Position numbers and translations under genes: made by a program. A stretch of 64,000 nucleotides of DNA from Rhabditoides inermis. Lineage: Eukaryota > Nematoda > Chromadorea > Rhabditida > Rhabditidae. The DNA lies in the NCBI GenBank assembly GCA_963966185.1, contig CAWZYM010000083.1, positions 186,001 to 250,000 on the forward strand, given 5' to 3'. Each line of letters opens with the position of its first letter. Within the stretch, counting starts at the first letter, position 1. Below, one piece after another: positions 11,801 to 24,619 of this stretch. Under the pieces are notes generated by a model. That model did not search any database. It saw only the letters and a program-made list of their open reading frames with translations, and was not told the origin of the DNA.

Positions 11801-14800
11801 CGGCTGACAGTTGTTCGTGGCGGCTCGTAGCTGTTAGTGGCTGACGTTGCAACTCGTAGACGTTTGTGGACTGTGGTTTTCGCAGCTGATAAATGTTCGT
11901 GGCGGCTCGTAGCTGTTCGTGGCTGAAGTTGCAACTCGTAAATGTTCGTGGATTTTGGTTCTCGCGGCTGATAAATGTTCGTGGCGGCTCGTAGCTGCTT
12001 GTGGCTGGAGTTGCAACTCGTAGATGTTCGTGGATTGTGGTTTTCGTGGCTGATAGATGTTCGTGGCGGCTCGTAGCTGTTCGTGGCTGACGTTGCAACT
12101 CGTAGTTGTTCGTGGATTTTGGTTCTCGCGGCTGATAGAAGTTCGTGGAGGCTCGTAGCTGTTTGTGGCTTAAGTTAAAACTCGTAGATGTTCGTGGATT
12201 GTGGTTCTCGCGGCTGACAGTTGTTCGTGGCGGCTCGTAGCTGTTCGTGGCTGACGTTGCAACTCGTAGTTGTTCGTGGATTGTGGTTCTCGCGGCTGAT
12301 AGATAGAAGTTCGTGGAGGCTCGTAGCTGTTTGTGGCTAAAGTTAAAACTCGTAGATGTTCGTATATTGTGGCTCTCGCGGCTGACAGTTGTTCGTGGCG
12401 GCTCGAAGCTGTTTGTGGCTAAAGTTGAAACTCGTAGATGTTCGTGGATTGTGGCTCTCGCGGCTGACAGTTGTTCGTGGCGGCTCGTAGCTGTTCTTGG
12501 CTGACGTTGCAACTCGTAGATGTTCGTGAATTGTGGTTTTCGCGGCTGATAGATGTTCGTGGCGGCTTGTAGCTGTTCGTGGCTGACGTTGCAACTCGTA
12601 GATGTTCGTGGATTGTGGCTCTCGCGGCTGACAGTTGTTCGTGGCGGCTCGTAGCTGTTCGTGGCTGACGTTGCAACTCGTAGATGTTCGTGGATTGTGG
12701 TTCTCGCGGCTGATAGATGTTCTTGGCGGCTCGTAGCTGTTTGTGGCTGAAGTTGAAACTCGTGGATGTTCGTGGATTGTGGCTCTCGCGGCTGACAGTT
12801 GTTCGTGGCGGCTCGAAACTGTTCGTAGATGTTCGTGGATTGTGGTTTTCGTGGCTGATCTGATGTTCGTGGCGGCTCGTAGCTGTTTGTGGCTGACGTT
12901 ACAACTCGTAGATGTTCGTGGATTGTGGTTTTCGCGGCTGATAGATGTTCGTGGCAGCTCGCAGCTGTTCGTGGCTGACGTTTCAACTCGTAGATGTTCG
13001 TGGATTTTGGTTCTCGCGGCTGATAAATGTTCGTGGCGGCTCGTAGCTGCTTGTGGCTGAAGTTGCAACTCTTAGATGTTCGTGGATTGTGGTTTTCGTG
13101 GCTGATAGATGTTCGTGGCGGCTCGTAGCTGCTTGTGGCTGAAGTTGCAACTCGTAGATGTTCGTGGATCGTGGCTCTCGCGGCTGACAGTTGTTCGTGG
13201 CGGCTCGTAGCTGTTAGTGGCTGACGTTGCAACTCGTAGACGTTTGTGGACTGTGGTTTTCGCAGCTGATAAATGTTCGTGGCGGCTCGTAGCTGTTCGT
13301 GGCTGAAGTTGCAACTCGTAAATGTTCGTGGATTTTGGTTCTCGCGGCTGATAAATGTTCGTGGCGGCTCGTAGCTGCTTGTGGCTGGAGTTGCAACTCG
13401 TAGATGTTCGTGGATTGTGGTTTTCGTGGCTGATAGATGTTCGTGGCGGCTCGTAGCTGTTCGTGGCTGACGTTGCAACTCGTAGTTGTTCGTGGATTTT
13501 GGTTCTCGCGGCTGATAGAAGTTCGTGGAGGCTCGTAGCTGTTTGTGGCTTAAGTTAAAACTCGTAGATGTTCGTGGATTGTGGTTCTCGCGGCTGACAG
13601 TTGTTCGTGGCGGCTCGTAGCTGTTCGTGGCTGACGTTGCAACTCGTAGTTGTTCGTGGATTGTGGTTCTCGCGGCTGATAGATAGAAGTTCGTGGAGGC
13701 TCGTAGCTGTTTGTGGCTAAAGTTAAAACTCGTAGATGTTCGTATATTGTGGCTCTCGCGGCTGACAGTTGTTCGTGGCGGCTCGAAGCTGTTTGTGGCT
13801 AAAGTTGAAACTCGTAGATGTTCGTGGATTGTGGCTCTCGCGGCTGACAGTTGTTCGTGGCGGCTCGTAGCTGTTCTTGGCTGACGTTGCAACTCGTAGA
13901 TGTTCGTGAATTGTGGTTTTCGCGGCTGATAGATGTTCGTGGCGGCTTGTAGCTGTTCGTGGCTGACGTTGCAACTCGTAGATGTTCGTGGATTGTGGCT
14001 CTCGCGGCTGACAGTTGTTCGAGGCGGCTCGTAGCTGTTCGTGGCTGACGTTGCAACTCGTAGATGTTCGTGGATTGTGGCTCTCGCGGCTGACAGTTGT
14101 TTGTGGCGGCTCGAAACTGTTCGTAGATGTTCGTGGATTGTGGTTTTCGTGGCTGATCTGATGTTTGTGGCGGCTCGTAGCTGTTTGTGGCTGACGTTAC
14201 AACTCGTAGATGTTCGTGGATTGTGGTTTTCGCGGCTGATAGATGTTCGTGGCGGCTCGCAGCTGTTCGTGGCTGACGTTTCAACTCGTAGATGTTCGTG
14301 GATTTTGGTTCTCGCGGCTGTAAATGTTCGTGGCGGCTCGTAGCTGCTTGTGGCTGAAGTTGCAACTCTTAGATGTTCGTGGATTGTGGTTTTCGTGACT
14401 GATAGATGTTCGTGGCGGCTTGTAGCTGCTTGTGGCTGAAGTTGCAACTCGTGGATGTTCGTGGATCGTGGCTCTCGCGGCTGACAGTTGTTCGTGGCGG
14501 CTCGTAGCTGTTAGTGGCTGACGTTGAAACTCGTAGACGTTTGTGGATTGTGGTTTTCGCAGCTGATAAATGTTCGTGGCGGCTCGTAGCTGTTCGTGGC
14601 TGAAGTTGCAACTCGTAAATGTTCGTGGATTTTGGTTCTCGCGGCTGATAAATGTTCGTGGCGGCTCGTAGCTGCTTGTGGCTGGAGTTGCAACTCGTAG
14701 ATGTTCGTGGATTGTGGTTTTCGTGGCTGATAGATGTTCGTGGCGGCTCGTAGCTGTTTGTGGCTGACGTTACAACTCGTAGATGTTCGTGGATTGTGGT

Positions 14801-15700
14801 TTTCGCGGCTGATAGATGTTCGTGGCGGCTCGTAGCTGTTCGTGGCTGACGTTGCAACTCGTAGATGTTCGTGGATTGTGGTTCTCGCGGCTGACAGTTG
14901 TTCGTGGCGGCTCGTAGCTGTTCGTGGCTGACGTTGCAACTCGTAGTTGTTCGTGGATTGTGGTTCTCGCGGCTGATAGATAGAAGTTCGTGGAGGCTCG
15001 TAGCTGTTTGTGGCTAAAGTTAAAACTCGTAGATGTTCGTATATTGTGGCTCTCGCGGCTGACAGTTGTTCGTGGCGGCTCGAAGCTGTTTGTGGCTAAA
15101 GTTGAAACTCGTAGTTGTTCGTGGATTGTGGTTCTCGCGGCTGATAGATAGAAGTTCGTGGAGGCTCGTAGCTGTTTGTGGCTAAAGTTAAAACTCGTAG
15201 ATGTTCGTATATTGTGGCTCTCGCGGCTGACAGTTGTTCGTGGCGGCTCGAAGCTGTTTGTGGCTAAAGTTGAAACTCGTAGATGTTCGTGGATTGTGGC
15301 TCTCGCGGCTGACAGTTGTTCGTGGCGGCTCGTAGCTGTTCTTGGCTGACGTTGCAACTCGTAGATGTTCGTGGATTGTGGCTCTCGCGGCTGACAGTTG
15401 TTCGTGGCGGCTCGTAGCTGTTCTTGGCTGACGTTGCAACTCGTAGATGTTCGTGAATTGTGGTTTTCGCGGCTGATAGATGTTCGTGGCGGCTTGTAGC
15501 TGTTCGTGGCTGACGTTGCAACTCGTAGATGTTCGTGGATTGTGGCTCTCGCGGCTGACAGTTGTTCGTGGCGGCTCGTAGCTGTTCTTGGCTGACGTTG
15601 CAACTCGTAGATGTTCGTGAATTGTGGTTTTCGCGGCTGATAGATGTTCGTGGCGGCTTGTAGCTGTTCGTGGCTGACGTTGCAACTCGTAGATGTTCGT
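8900..15700 (+). repeat. Segmental duplication, copy 1 (~6.8 kb)
   Basis: The variant order from about 8.9 kb is repeated from about 15.7 kb at an offset of 6825 bp, for example 9316 to 16141, 9971 to 16796 and 10933 to 17758. Past the 1380-bp HOR tract the offset falls to 5445 bp (14369 to 19814 and 15158 to 20603). The difference is exactly 1380 bp, so this copy holds one more higher-order unit than its partner. The two copies are adjacent and in the same orientation. Confidence 0.85.
10795..14010 (+). repeat. 1380-bp 17-mer higher-order repeat tract (HOR)
   Basis: The sequence repeats with a period of exactly 1380 bp. The units starting near 10795 and 12175 show no difference in the lines I compared. 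A third unit starts near 13555 and departs at about 14030, where GTTCGTGGCGG becomes GTTCGAGGCGG. The unit contains 17 monomers: fourteen of 82 bp, one of 86 bp (GATAGATAGAAG insertion), one of 63 bp (19-bp deletion around CTCGAAACTG) and one of 83 bp (GATCTGATG). These sum to 1380. This is classic satellite higher-order structure, in which divergent monomers are homogenised as a block. Confidence 0.92.
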
Positions 15701-18700
15701 GGATTGTGGCTCTCGCGGCTGACAGTTGTTCGAGGCGGCTCGTAGCTGTTCGTGGCTGACGTTGCAACTCGTAGATGTTCGTGGATTGTGGCTCTCGCGG
15801 CTGACAGTTGTTCGTGGCGGCTCGAAACTGTTCGTAGATGTTCGTGGATTGTGGTTTTCGTGGCTGATCTGATGTTTGTGGCGGCTCGTAGCTGTTTGTG
15901 GCTGACGTTACAACTCGTAGATGTTCGTGGATTGTGGTTTTCGCGGCTGATAGATGTTCGTGGCGGCTCGCAGCTGTTCGTGGCTGACGTTTCAACTCGT
16001 AGATGTTCGTGGATTGTGGTTTTCGTGACTGATAGATGTTCGTGGCGGCTTGTAGCTGCTTGTGGCTGAAGTTGCAACTCGTGGATGTTCGTGGATCGTG
16101 GCTCTCGCGGCTGACAGTTGTTCGTGGCGGCTCGTAGCTGTTAGTGGCTGACGTTGAAACTCGTAGACGTTTGTGGATTGTGGTTTTCGCAGCTGATAAA
16201 TGTTCGTGGCGGCTCGTAGCTGTTCGTGGCTGAAGTTGCAACTCGTAAATGTTCGTGGATTTTGGTTCTCGCGGCTGATAAATGTTCGTGGCGGCTCGTA
16301 GCTGCTTGTGGCTGGAGTTGCAACTCGTAGATGTTCGTGGATTGTGGTTTTCGTGGCTGATAGATGTTCGTGGCGGCTCGTAGCTGTTTGTGGCTGACGT
16401 TACAACTCGTAGATGTTCGTGGATTGTGGTTTTCGCGGCTGATAGATGTTCGTGGCGGCTCGTAGCTGTTCGTGGCTGACGTTGCAACTCGTAGATGTTC
16501 GTGGATTGTGGTTCTCGCGGCTGACAGTTGTTCGTGGCGGCTCGTAGCTGTTCGTGGCTGACGTTGCAACTCGTAGTTGTTCGTGGATTGTGGTTCTCGC
16601 GGCTGATAGATAGAAGTTCGTGGAGGCTCGTAGCTGTTCGTGGCTGACGTTGCAACTCGTAGTTGTTCGTGGATTGTGGTTCTCGCGGCTGATAGATAGA
16701 AGTTCGTGGAGGCTCGTAGCTGTTTGTGGCTAAAGTTAAAACTCGTAGATGTTCGTATATTGTGGCTCTCGCGGCTGACAGTTGTTCGTGGCGGCTCAAA
16801 GCTGTTTGTGGCTAAAGTTGAAACTCGTAGATGTTCGTGAATTGTGGTTTTCGCGGCTGATAGATGTTCGTGGCGGCTTGTAGCTGTTCGTGGCTGACGT
16901 TGCAACTCGTAGATGTTCGTGGATTGTGGCTCTCGCGGCTGACAGTTGTTCGTGGCGGCTCGTAGCTGTTCTTGGCTGACGTTGCAACTCGTAGATGTTC
17001 GTGAATTGTGGTTTTCGCGGCTGATAGATGTTCGTGGCAGCTTGTAGCTGTTCGTGGCTGACGTTGCAACTCGTAGATGTTCGTGGATTGTGGCTCTCGC
17101 GGCTGACAGTTGTTCGTGGCGGCTCGTAGCTGTTCGTGGCTGACGTTGCAACTCGTAGATGTTCGTGGATTGTGGTTCTCGCGGCTAATAGATTTTCTTG
17201 GCGGCTCGTAGCTGTTTGTGGCTGAAGTTGAAACTCGTGGATGTTCGTGGATTGTGGCTCTCGCGGCTGACAGTTGTTCGTGGCGGCTCGAAACTGTTCG
17301 TAGATGTTCGTGGATTGTGGTTTTCGTGGCTGATCTGACGTTCGTGGCGGCTCGTAGCTGTTTGTGGCTGACGTTACAACTCGTAAATGTTCGTGGATTT
17401 TGGTTCTCGCGGCTGATAAATGTTCGTTGCGGCTCGTAGCTGCTTGTGGCTGGAGTTGCAACTCGTAGATGTTCGTGGATTGTGGTTTTCGTGGCTGATA
17501 GATGTTCGTGGCGGCTCGTAGCTGTTCGTGGCTGACGTTACAACTCGTAGATGTTCGTGGATTGTGGTTTTCGCGGCTGATAGATGTTCGTGGCGGCTCG
17601 TAGCTGTTCGTGGCTGACGTTGCAACTCGTAGATGTTCGTGGATTGTGGTTCTCGCGGCTGACAGTTGTTCGTGGCGGCTCGTAGCTGTTCGTGGCTGAC
17701 GTTGCAACTCGTAGTTGTTCGTGGATTGTGGTTCTCGCGGCTGATAGATAGAAGTTCGTGGAGGCTCGTAGCTGTTTGTGGCTAAAGTTAAAACTCGTAG
17801 ATGTTCGTATATTGTGGCTCTCGCGGCTGACAGTTGTTCGTGGCGGCTCGAAGCTGTTTGTGGCTAAAGTTGAAACTCGTAGATGTTCGTGGATTGTGGC
17901 TCTCGCGGCTGACAGTTGTTCGTGGCGGCTCGTAGCTGTTCTTGGCTGACGTTGCAACTCGTAGATGTTCGTGAATTGTGGTTTTCGCGGCTGATAGATG
18001 TTCGTGGCGGCTTGTAGCTGTTCGTGGCTGACGTTGCAACTCGTAGATGTTCGTGGATTGTGGCTCTCGCGGCTGACAGTTGTTCGTGGCGGCTCGTAGC
18101 TGTTCGTGGCTGACGTTGCAACTCGTAGATGTTCGTGGATTGTGGTTCTCGCGGCTGATAGATGTTCTTGGCGGCTCGTAGCTGTTTGTGGCTGAAGTTG
18201 AAACTCGTGGATGTTCGTGGATTGTGGCTCTCGCGGCTGACAGTTGTTCGTGGCGGCTCGAAACTGTTCGTAGATGTTCGTGGATTGTGGTTTTCGTGGC
18301 TGATCTGATGTTCGTGGCGGCTCGTAGCTGTTTGTGGCTGACGTTACAACTCGTAGATGTTCGTGGATTGTGGTTTTCGCGGCTGATAGATGTTCGTGGC
18401 AGCTCGCAGCTGTTCGTGGCTGACGTTTCAACTCGTAGATGTTCGTGGATTTTGGTTCTCGCGGCTGATAAATGTTCGTGGCGGCTCGTAGCTGCTTGTG
18501 GCTGAAGTTGCAACTCTTAGATGTTCGTGGATTGTGGTTTTCGTGGCTGATAGATGTTCGTGGCGGCTCGTAGCTGCTTGTGGCTGAAGTTGCAACTCGT
18601 AGATGTTCGTGGATCGTGGCTCTCGCGGCTGACAGTTGTTCGTGGCGGCTCGTAGCTGTTAGTGGCTGACGTTGCAACTCGTAGACGTTTGTGGACTGTG

Positions 18701-21100
18701 GTTTTCGCAGCTGATAAATGTTCGTGGCGGCTCGTAGCTGTTCGTGGCTGAAGTTGCAACTCGTAAATGTTCGTGGATTTTGGTTCTCGCGGCTGATAAA
18801 TGTTCGTGGCGGCTCGTAGCTGCTTGTGGCTGGAGTTGCAACTCGTAGATGTTCGTGGATTGTGGTTTTCGTGGCTGATAGATGTTCGTGGCGGCTCGTA
18901 GCTGTTCGTGGCTGACGTTGCAACTCGTAGTTGTTCGTGGATTTTGGTTCTCGCGGCTGATAGAAGTTCGTGGAGGCTCGTAGCTGTTTGTGGCTTAAGT
19001 TAAAACTCGTAGATGTTCGTGGATTGTGGTTCTCGCGGCTGACAGTTGTTCGTGGCGGCTCGTAGCTGTTCGTGGCTGACGTTGCAACTCGTAGTTGTTC
19101 GTGGATTGTGGTTCTCGCGGCTGATAGATAGAAGTTCGTGGAGGCTCGTAGCTGTTTGTGGCTAAAGTTAAAACTCGTAGATGTTCGTATATTGTGGCTC
19201 TCGCGGCTGACAGTTGTTCGTGGCGGCTCGAAGCTGTTTGTGGCTAAAGTTGAAACTCGTAGATGTTCGTGGATTGTGGCTCTCGCGGCTGACAGTTGTT
19301 CGTGGCGGCTCGTAGCTGTTCTTGGCTGACGTTGCAACTCGTAGATGTTCGTGAATTGTGGTTTTCGCGGCTGATAGATGTTCGTGGCGGCTTGTAGCTG
19401 TTCGTGGCTGACGTTGCAACTCGTAGATGTTCGTGGATTGTGGCTCTCGCGGCTGACAGTTGTTCGAGGCGGCTCGTAGCTGTTCGTGGCTGACGTTGCA
19501 ACTCGTAGATGTTCGTGGATTGTGGCTCTCGCGGCTGACAGTTGTTTGTGGCGGCTCGAAACTGTTCGTAGATGTTCGTGGATTGTGGTTTTCGTGGCTG
19601 ATCTGATGTTTGTGGCGGCTCGTAGCTGTTTGTGGCTGACGTTACAACTCGTAGATGTTCGTGGATTGTGGTTTTCGCGGCTGATAGATGTTCGTGGCGG
19701 CTCGCAGCTGTTCGTGGCTGACGTTTCAACTCGTAGATGTTCGTGGATTTTGGTTCTCGCGGCTGTAAATGTTCGTGGCGGCTCGTAGCTGCTTGTGGCT
19801 GAAGTTGCAACTCTTAGATGTTCGTGGATTGTGGTTTTCGTGACTGATAGATGTTCGTGGCGGCTTGTAGCTGCTTGTGGCTGAAGTTGCAACTCGTGGA
19901 TGTTCGTGGATCGTGGCTCTCGCGGCTGACAGTTGTTCGTGGCGGCTCGTAGCTGTTAGTGGCTGACGTTGAAACTCGTAGACGTTTGTGGATTGTGGTT
20001 TTCGCAGCTGATAAATGTTCGTGGCGGCTCGTAGCTGTTCGTGGCTGAAGTTGCAACTCGTAAATGTTCGTGGATTTTGGTTCTCGCGGCTGATAAATGT
20101 TCGTGGCGGCTCGTAGCTGCTTGTGGCTGGAGTTGCAACTCGTAGATGTTCGTGGATTGTGGTTTTCGTGGCTGATAGATGTTCGTGGCGGCTCGTAGCT
20201 GTTTGTGGCTGACGTTACAACTCGTAGATGTTCGTGGATTGTGGTTTTCGCGGCTGATAGATGTTCGTGGCGGCTCGTAGCTGTTCGTGGCTGACGTTGC
20301 AACTCGTAGATGTTCGTGGATTGTGGTTCTCGCGGCTGACAGTTGTTCGTGGCGGCTCGTAGCTGTTCGTGGCTGACGTTGCAACTCGTAGTTGTTCGTG
20401 GATTGTGGTTCTCGCGGCTGATAGATAGAAGTTCGTGGAGGCTCGTAGCTGTTTGTGGCTAAAGTTAAAACTCGTAGATGTTCGTATATTGTGGCTCTCG
20501 CGGCTGACAGTTGTTCGTGGCGGCTCGAAGCTGTTTGTGGCTAAAGTTGAAACTCGTAGTTGTTCGTGGATTGTGGTTCTCGCGGCTGATAGATAGAAGT
20601 TCGTGGAGGCTCGTAGCTGTTTGTGGCTAAAGTTAAAACTCGTAGATGTTCGTATATTGTGGCTCTCGCGGCTGACAGTTGTTCGTGGCGGCTCGAAGCT
20701 GTTTGTGGCTAAAGTTGAAACTCGTAGATGTTCGTGGATTGTGGCTCTCGCGGCTGACAGTTGTTCGTGGCGGCTCGTAGCTGTTCTTGGCTGACGTTGC
20801 AACTCGTAGATGTTCGTGGATTGTGGCTCTCGCGGCTGACAGTTGTTCGTGGCGGCTCGTAGCTGTTCTTGGCTGACGTTGCAACTCGTAGATGTTCGTG
20901 AATTGTGGTTTTCGCGGCTGATAGATGTTCGTGGCGGCTTGTAGCTGTTCGTGGCTGACGTTGCAACTCGTAGATGTTCGTGGATTGTGGCTCTCGCGGC
21001 TGACAGTTGTTCGTGGCGGCTCGTAGCTGTTCGTGGCTGACGTTGCAACTCGTAGATGTTCGTGGATTGTGGTTCTCGCGGCTAATAGATGTTCTTGGCG
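15700..21100 (+). repeat. Segmental duplication, copy 2 (~5.4 kb)
   Basis: This is the partner of about 8.9-15.7 kb and follows it directly. Its 1380-bp HOR tract has two landmark units (17758 and 19138) where copy 1 has three (10933, 12313 and 13693). The copies are close to identical where I compared them. One visible difference is CTGTTTGTGGCTGGAG near 10616 against CTGCTTGTGGCTGGAG near 17441. This implies a recent duplication followed by gain or loss of one unit. Confidence 0.85.
17620..19455 (+). repeat. 1380-bp HOR tract within segmental copy 2
   Basis: Landmarks at 17758 and 19138 are 1380 bp apart, with the same 17-monomer order as the tract at 10.8-14.0 kb. The GTTCGAGGCGG change that ends the first tract recurs near 19466, at the same place in the unit. 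The tract therefore has one fewer full unit but the same two ends. Confidence 0.88.
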
Positions 21101-24100
21101 GCTCGTAGCTGTTTGTGGCTGAAGTTGAAACTCGTGGATGTTCGTGGATTGTGGCTCTCGCGGCTGACAGTTGTTCGTGGCGGCTCGAAACTGTTCGTAG
21201 ATGTTCGTGGATTGTGGTTTTCGTGGCTGATCTGATGTTCGTGGCGGCTCGTAGCTGTTTGTGGCTGACGTTGCAAATCGTAAGTGTTCGTGGATTTTGG
21301 TTCTCGCGGCTGATAAATGTTCGTGGCGGCTCGTAGCTGCTTGTGGCTGGAGTTGCAACTCGTAGATGTTCGTGGATTGTGGTTTTCGTGGCTGATAGAT
21401 GTTCGTGGCGGCTCGTAGCTGTTCGTGGCTGACGTTACAACTCGTAGATGTTCGTGGATTGTGGTTTTCGCGGCTGATAGATGTTCGTGGCGGCTCGTAG
21501 CTGTTCGTGGCTGACGTTGCAACTCGTAGATGTTCGTGGATTGTGGTTCTCGCGGCTGACAGTTGTTCGTGGCGGCTCGTAGCTGTTCGTGGCTGACGTT
21601 GCAACTCGTAGTTGTTCGTGGATTGTGGTTCTCGCGGCTGATAGATAGAAGTTCGTGGAGGCTCGTAGCTGTTTGTGGCTAAAGTTAAAACTCGTAGATG
21701 TTCGTATATTGTGGCTCTCGCGGCTGACAGTTGTTCGTGGCGGCTCGAAGCTGTTTGTGGCTAAAGTTGAAACTCGTAGATGTTCGTGGATTGTGGCTCT
21801 CGCGGCTGACAGTTGTTCGTGGCGGCTCGTAGCTGTTCTTGGCTGACGTTGCAACTCGTAGATGTTCGTGAATTGTGGTTTTCGCGGCTGATAGATGTTT
21901 GTGGCGGCTTGTAGCTGATCGTGGCTGACGTTTCAACTCGTAGATGTTCGTGGATTGTGGCTCTCGCGGCTGACAGTTGTTCGTGGCGGCTCGTAGCTGT
22001 TCGTGGCTGACGTTGCAACTCGTAGATGTTCGTGGATTGTGGTTCTCGAGGCTGATAGATGTTCTTGGCGGCTCGTAGCTGTTTGTGGCTGAAGTTGAAA
22101 CTCGTGGATGTTCGTGGATTGTGGCTCTCGCGGCTGACAGTTGTTCGTGGCGGCTCGAAACTGTTCGTAGATGTTCGTGGATTGTGGTTTTCGTGGCTGA
22201 TCTGATGTTCGTGGCGGCTCGTAGCTGTTTGTGGCTGACGTTACAACTCGTAGATGTTCGTGGATTGTGGTTTTCGCGGCTGATAGATGTTCGTGGCGGC
22301 TCGCAGCTGTTCGTGGCTGACGTTTCAACTCGTAGATGTTCGTGGATTTTGGTTCTCGCGGCTGATAAATGTTCGTGGCGGCTCGTAGCTGCTTGTGGCT
22401 GAAGTTGCAACTCTTAGATGTTCGTGGATCGTGGCTCTCGCGGCTGACAGTTGTTCGTGGCGGCTCGTAGCTGTTAGTGGCTGACGTTGCAACTCGTAGA
22501 CGTTTGTGGATTGTGGTTTTCGTGGCTGATAGATGTTCGTGGCGGCTTGTAGCTGCTTGTGGCTGAAGTTGCAACTCGTGGATGTTCGTGGATCGTGGCT
22601 CTCGCGGCTGACAGTTGTTCGTGGCGGCTCGTAGCTGTTAGTGGCTGACGTTGCAACTCGTAGACGTTTGTGGATTGTGGTTTTCGCAGCTGATAAATGT
22701 TCGTGGCGGCTCGTAGCTGTTCGTGGCTGAAGTTGCAACTCGTAAATGTTCGTGGATTTTGGTTCTCGCGGCTGATAAATGTTCGTGGCGGCTCGTAGCT
22801 GTTCGTGGCTGACGTTGCAACTCGTAGATGTTCGTGGATTGTGGTTCTCGCGGCTAATAGATGTTCTTGGCGGCTCGTAGCTGTTTGTGGCTGAAGTTGA
22901 AACTCGTGGATGTTCGTGGATTGTGGCTCTCGCGGCTGACAGTTGTTCGTGGCGGCTCGAAACTGTTCGTAGATGTTCGTGGATTGTGGTTTTCGTGGCT
23001 GATCTGATGTTCGTGGCGGCTCGTAGCTGTTTGTGGCTGACGTTGCAAATCGTAAGTGTTCGTGGATTTTGGTTCTCGCGGCTGATAAATGTTCGTGGCG
23101 GCTCGTAGCTGCTTGTGGCTGGAGTTGCAACTCGTAGATGTTCGTGGATTGTGGTTTTCGTGGCTGATAGATGTTCGTGGCGGCTCGTAGCTGTTCGTGG
23201 CTGACGTTACAACTCGTAGATGTTCGTGGATTGTGGTTCTCGCGGCTGACAGTTGTTCGTGGCGGCTCGTAGCTGTTCGTGGCTGACGTTGCAACTCGTA
23301 GTTGTTCGTGGATTGTGGTTCTCGCGGCTGATAGATAGAAGTTCGTGGAGGCTCGTAGCTGTTTGTGGCTAAAGTTAAAACTCGTAGATGTTCGTATATT
23401 GTGGCTCTCGCGGCTGACAGTTGTTCGTGGCGGCTCGAAGCTGTTTGTGGCTAAAGTTGAAACTCGTAGATGTTCGTGGATTGTGGCTCTCGCGGCTGAC
23501 AGTTGTTCGTGGCGGCTCGTAGCTGTTCTTGGCTGACGTTGCAACTCGTAGATGTTCGTGAATTGTGGTTTTCGCGGCTGATAGATGTTTGTGGCGGCTT
23601 GTAGCTGATCGTGGCTGACGTTTCAACTCGTAGATGTTCGTGGATTGTGGCTCTCGCGGCTGACAGTTGTTCGTGGCGGCTCGTAGCTGTTCGTGGCTGA
23701 CGTTGCAACTCGTAGATGTTCGTGGATTGTGGTTCTCGAGGCTGATAGATGTTCTTGGCGGCTCGTAGCTGTTTGTGGCTGAAGTTGAAACTCGTGGATG
23801 TTCGTGGATTGTGGCTCTCGCGGCTGACAGTTGTTCGTGGCGGCTCGAAACTGTTCGTAGATGTTCGTGGATTGTGGTTTTCGTGGCTGATCTGATGTTC
23901 GTGGCGGCTCGTAGCTGTTTGTGGCTGACGTTACAACTCGTAGATGTTCGTGGATTGTGGTTTTCGCGGCTGATAGATGTTCGTGGCGGCTCGCAGCTGT
24001 TCGTGGCTGACGTTTCAACTCGTAGATGTTCGTGGATTTTGGTTCTCGCGGCTGATAAATGTTCGTGGCGGCTCGTAGCTGCTTGTGGCTGAAGTTGCAA

Positions 24101-24500
24101 CTCTTAGATGTTCGTGGATCGTGGCTCTCGCGGCTGACAGTTGTTCGTGGCGGCTCGTAGCTGTTAGTGGCTGACGTTGCAACTCGTAGACGTTTGTGGA
24201 TTGTGGTTTTCGTGGCTGATAGATGTTCGTGGCGGCTTGTAGCTGCTTGTGGCTGAAGTTGCAACTCGTGGATGTTCGTGGATCGTGGCTCTCGCGGCTG
24301 ACAGTTGTTCGTGGCGGCTCGTAGCTGTTAGTGGCTGACGTTGCAACTCGTAGACGTTTGTGGATTGTGGTTTTCGCAGCTGATAAATGTTCGTGGCGGC
24401 TCGTAGCTGTTCGTGGCTGAAGTTGCAACTCGTAAATGTTCGTGGATTTTGGTTCTCGCGGCTGATAAATGTTCGTGGCGGCTCGTAGCTGCTTGTGGCT
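21080..24500 (+). repeat. Tandem duplication of ~1.7 kb in the 82-bp array
   Basis: Variant order is repeated at an offset of 1772 bp at the start (21115 to 22887) and 1690 bp later (21655 to 23345 and 22325 to 24015). The change of exactly 82 bp is one monomer missing from the second copy near 23230. Private variants occur in both copies and confirm the pairing: TGCAAATCGTAAGTG, GTAGCTGATCGTGG and GGTTCTCGAGGCTG. Confidence 0.85.
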
Positions 24501-24619
24501 GGAGTTGCAACTCGTAGATGTTCGTGGATTGTGGTTTTCGTGGCTGATAGATGTTCGTGGAGGCTCGTAGCTGTTTGTGGCTGACGTTACAACTCGTAGA
24601 TGTTCGTGGATTGTGGTTT

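Noticed and set aside
10713..14447. 1244-codon minus-strand open frame as a protein gene, with similar frames of 900, 833, 784, 741 and 681 codons
   Set aside because: These are stop-free readings of the 82-bp repeat. They begin at TTG, since the consensus monomer has no ATG on the minus strand, overlap one another in other frames, and end wherever a variant such as CTCTTAGATG makes a stop. No non-repeat domain, intron signal or flanking regulatory sequence is visible.
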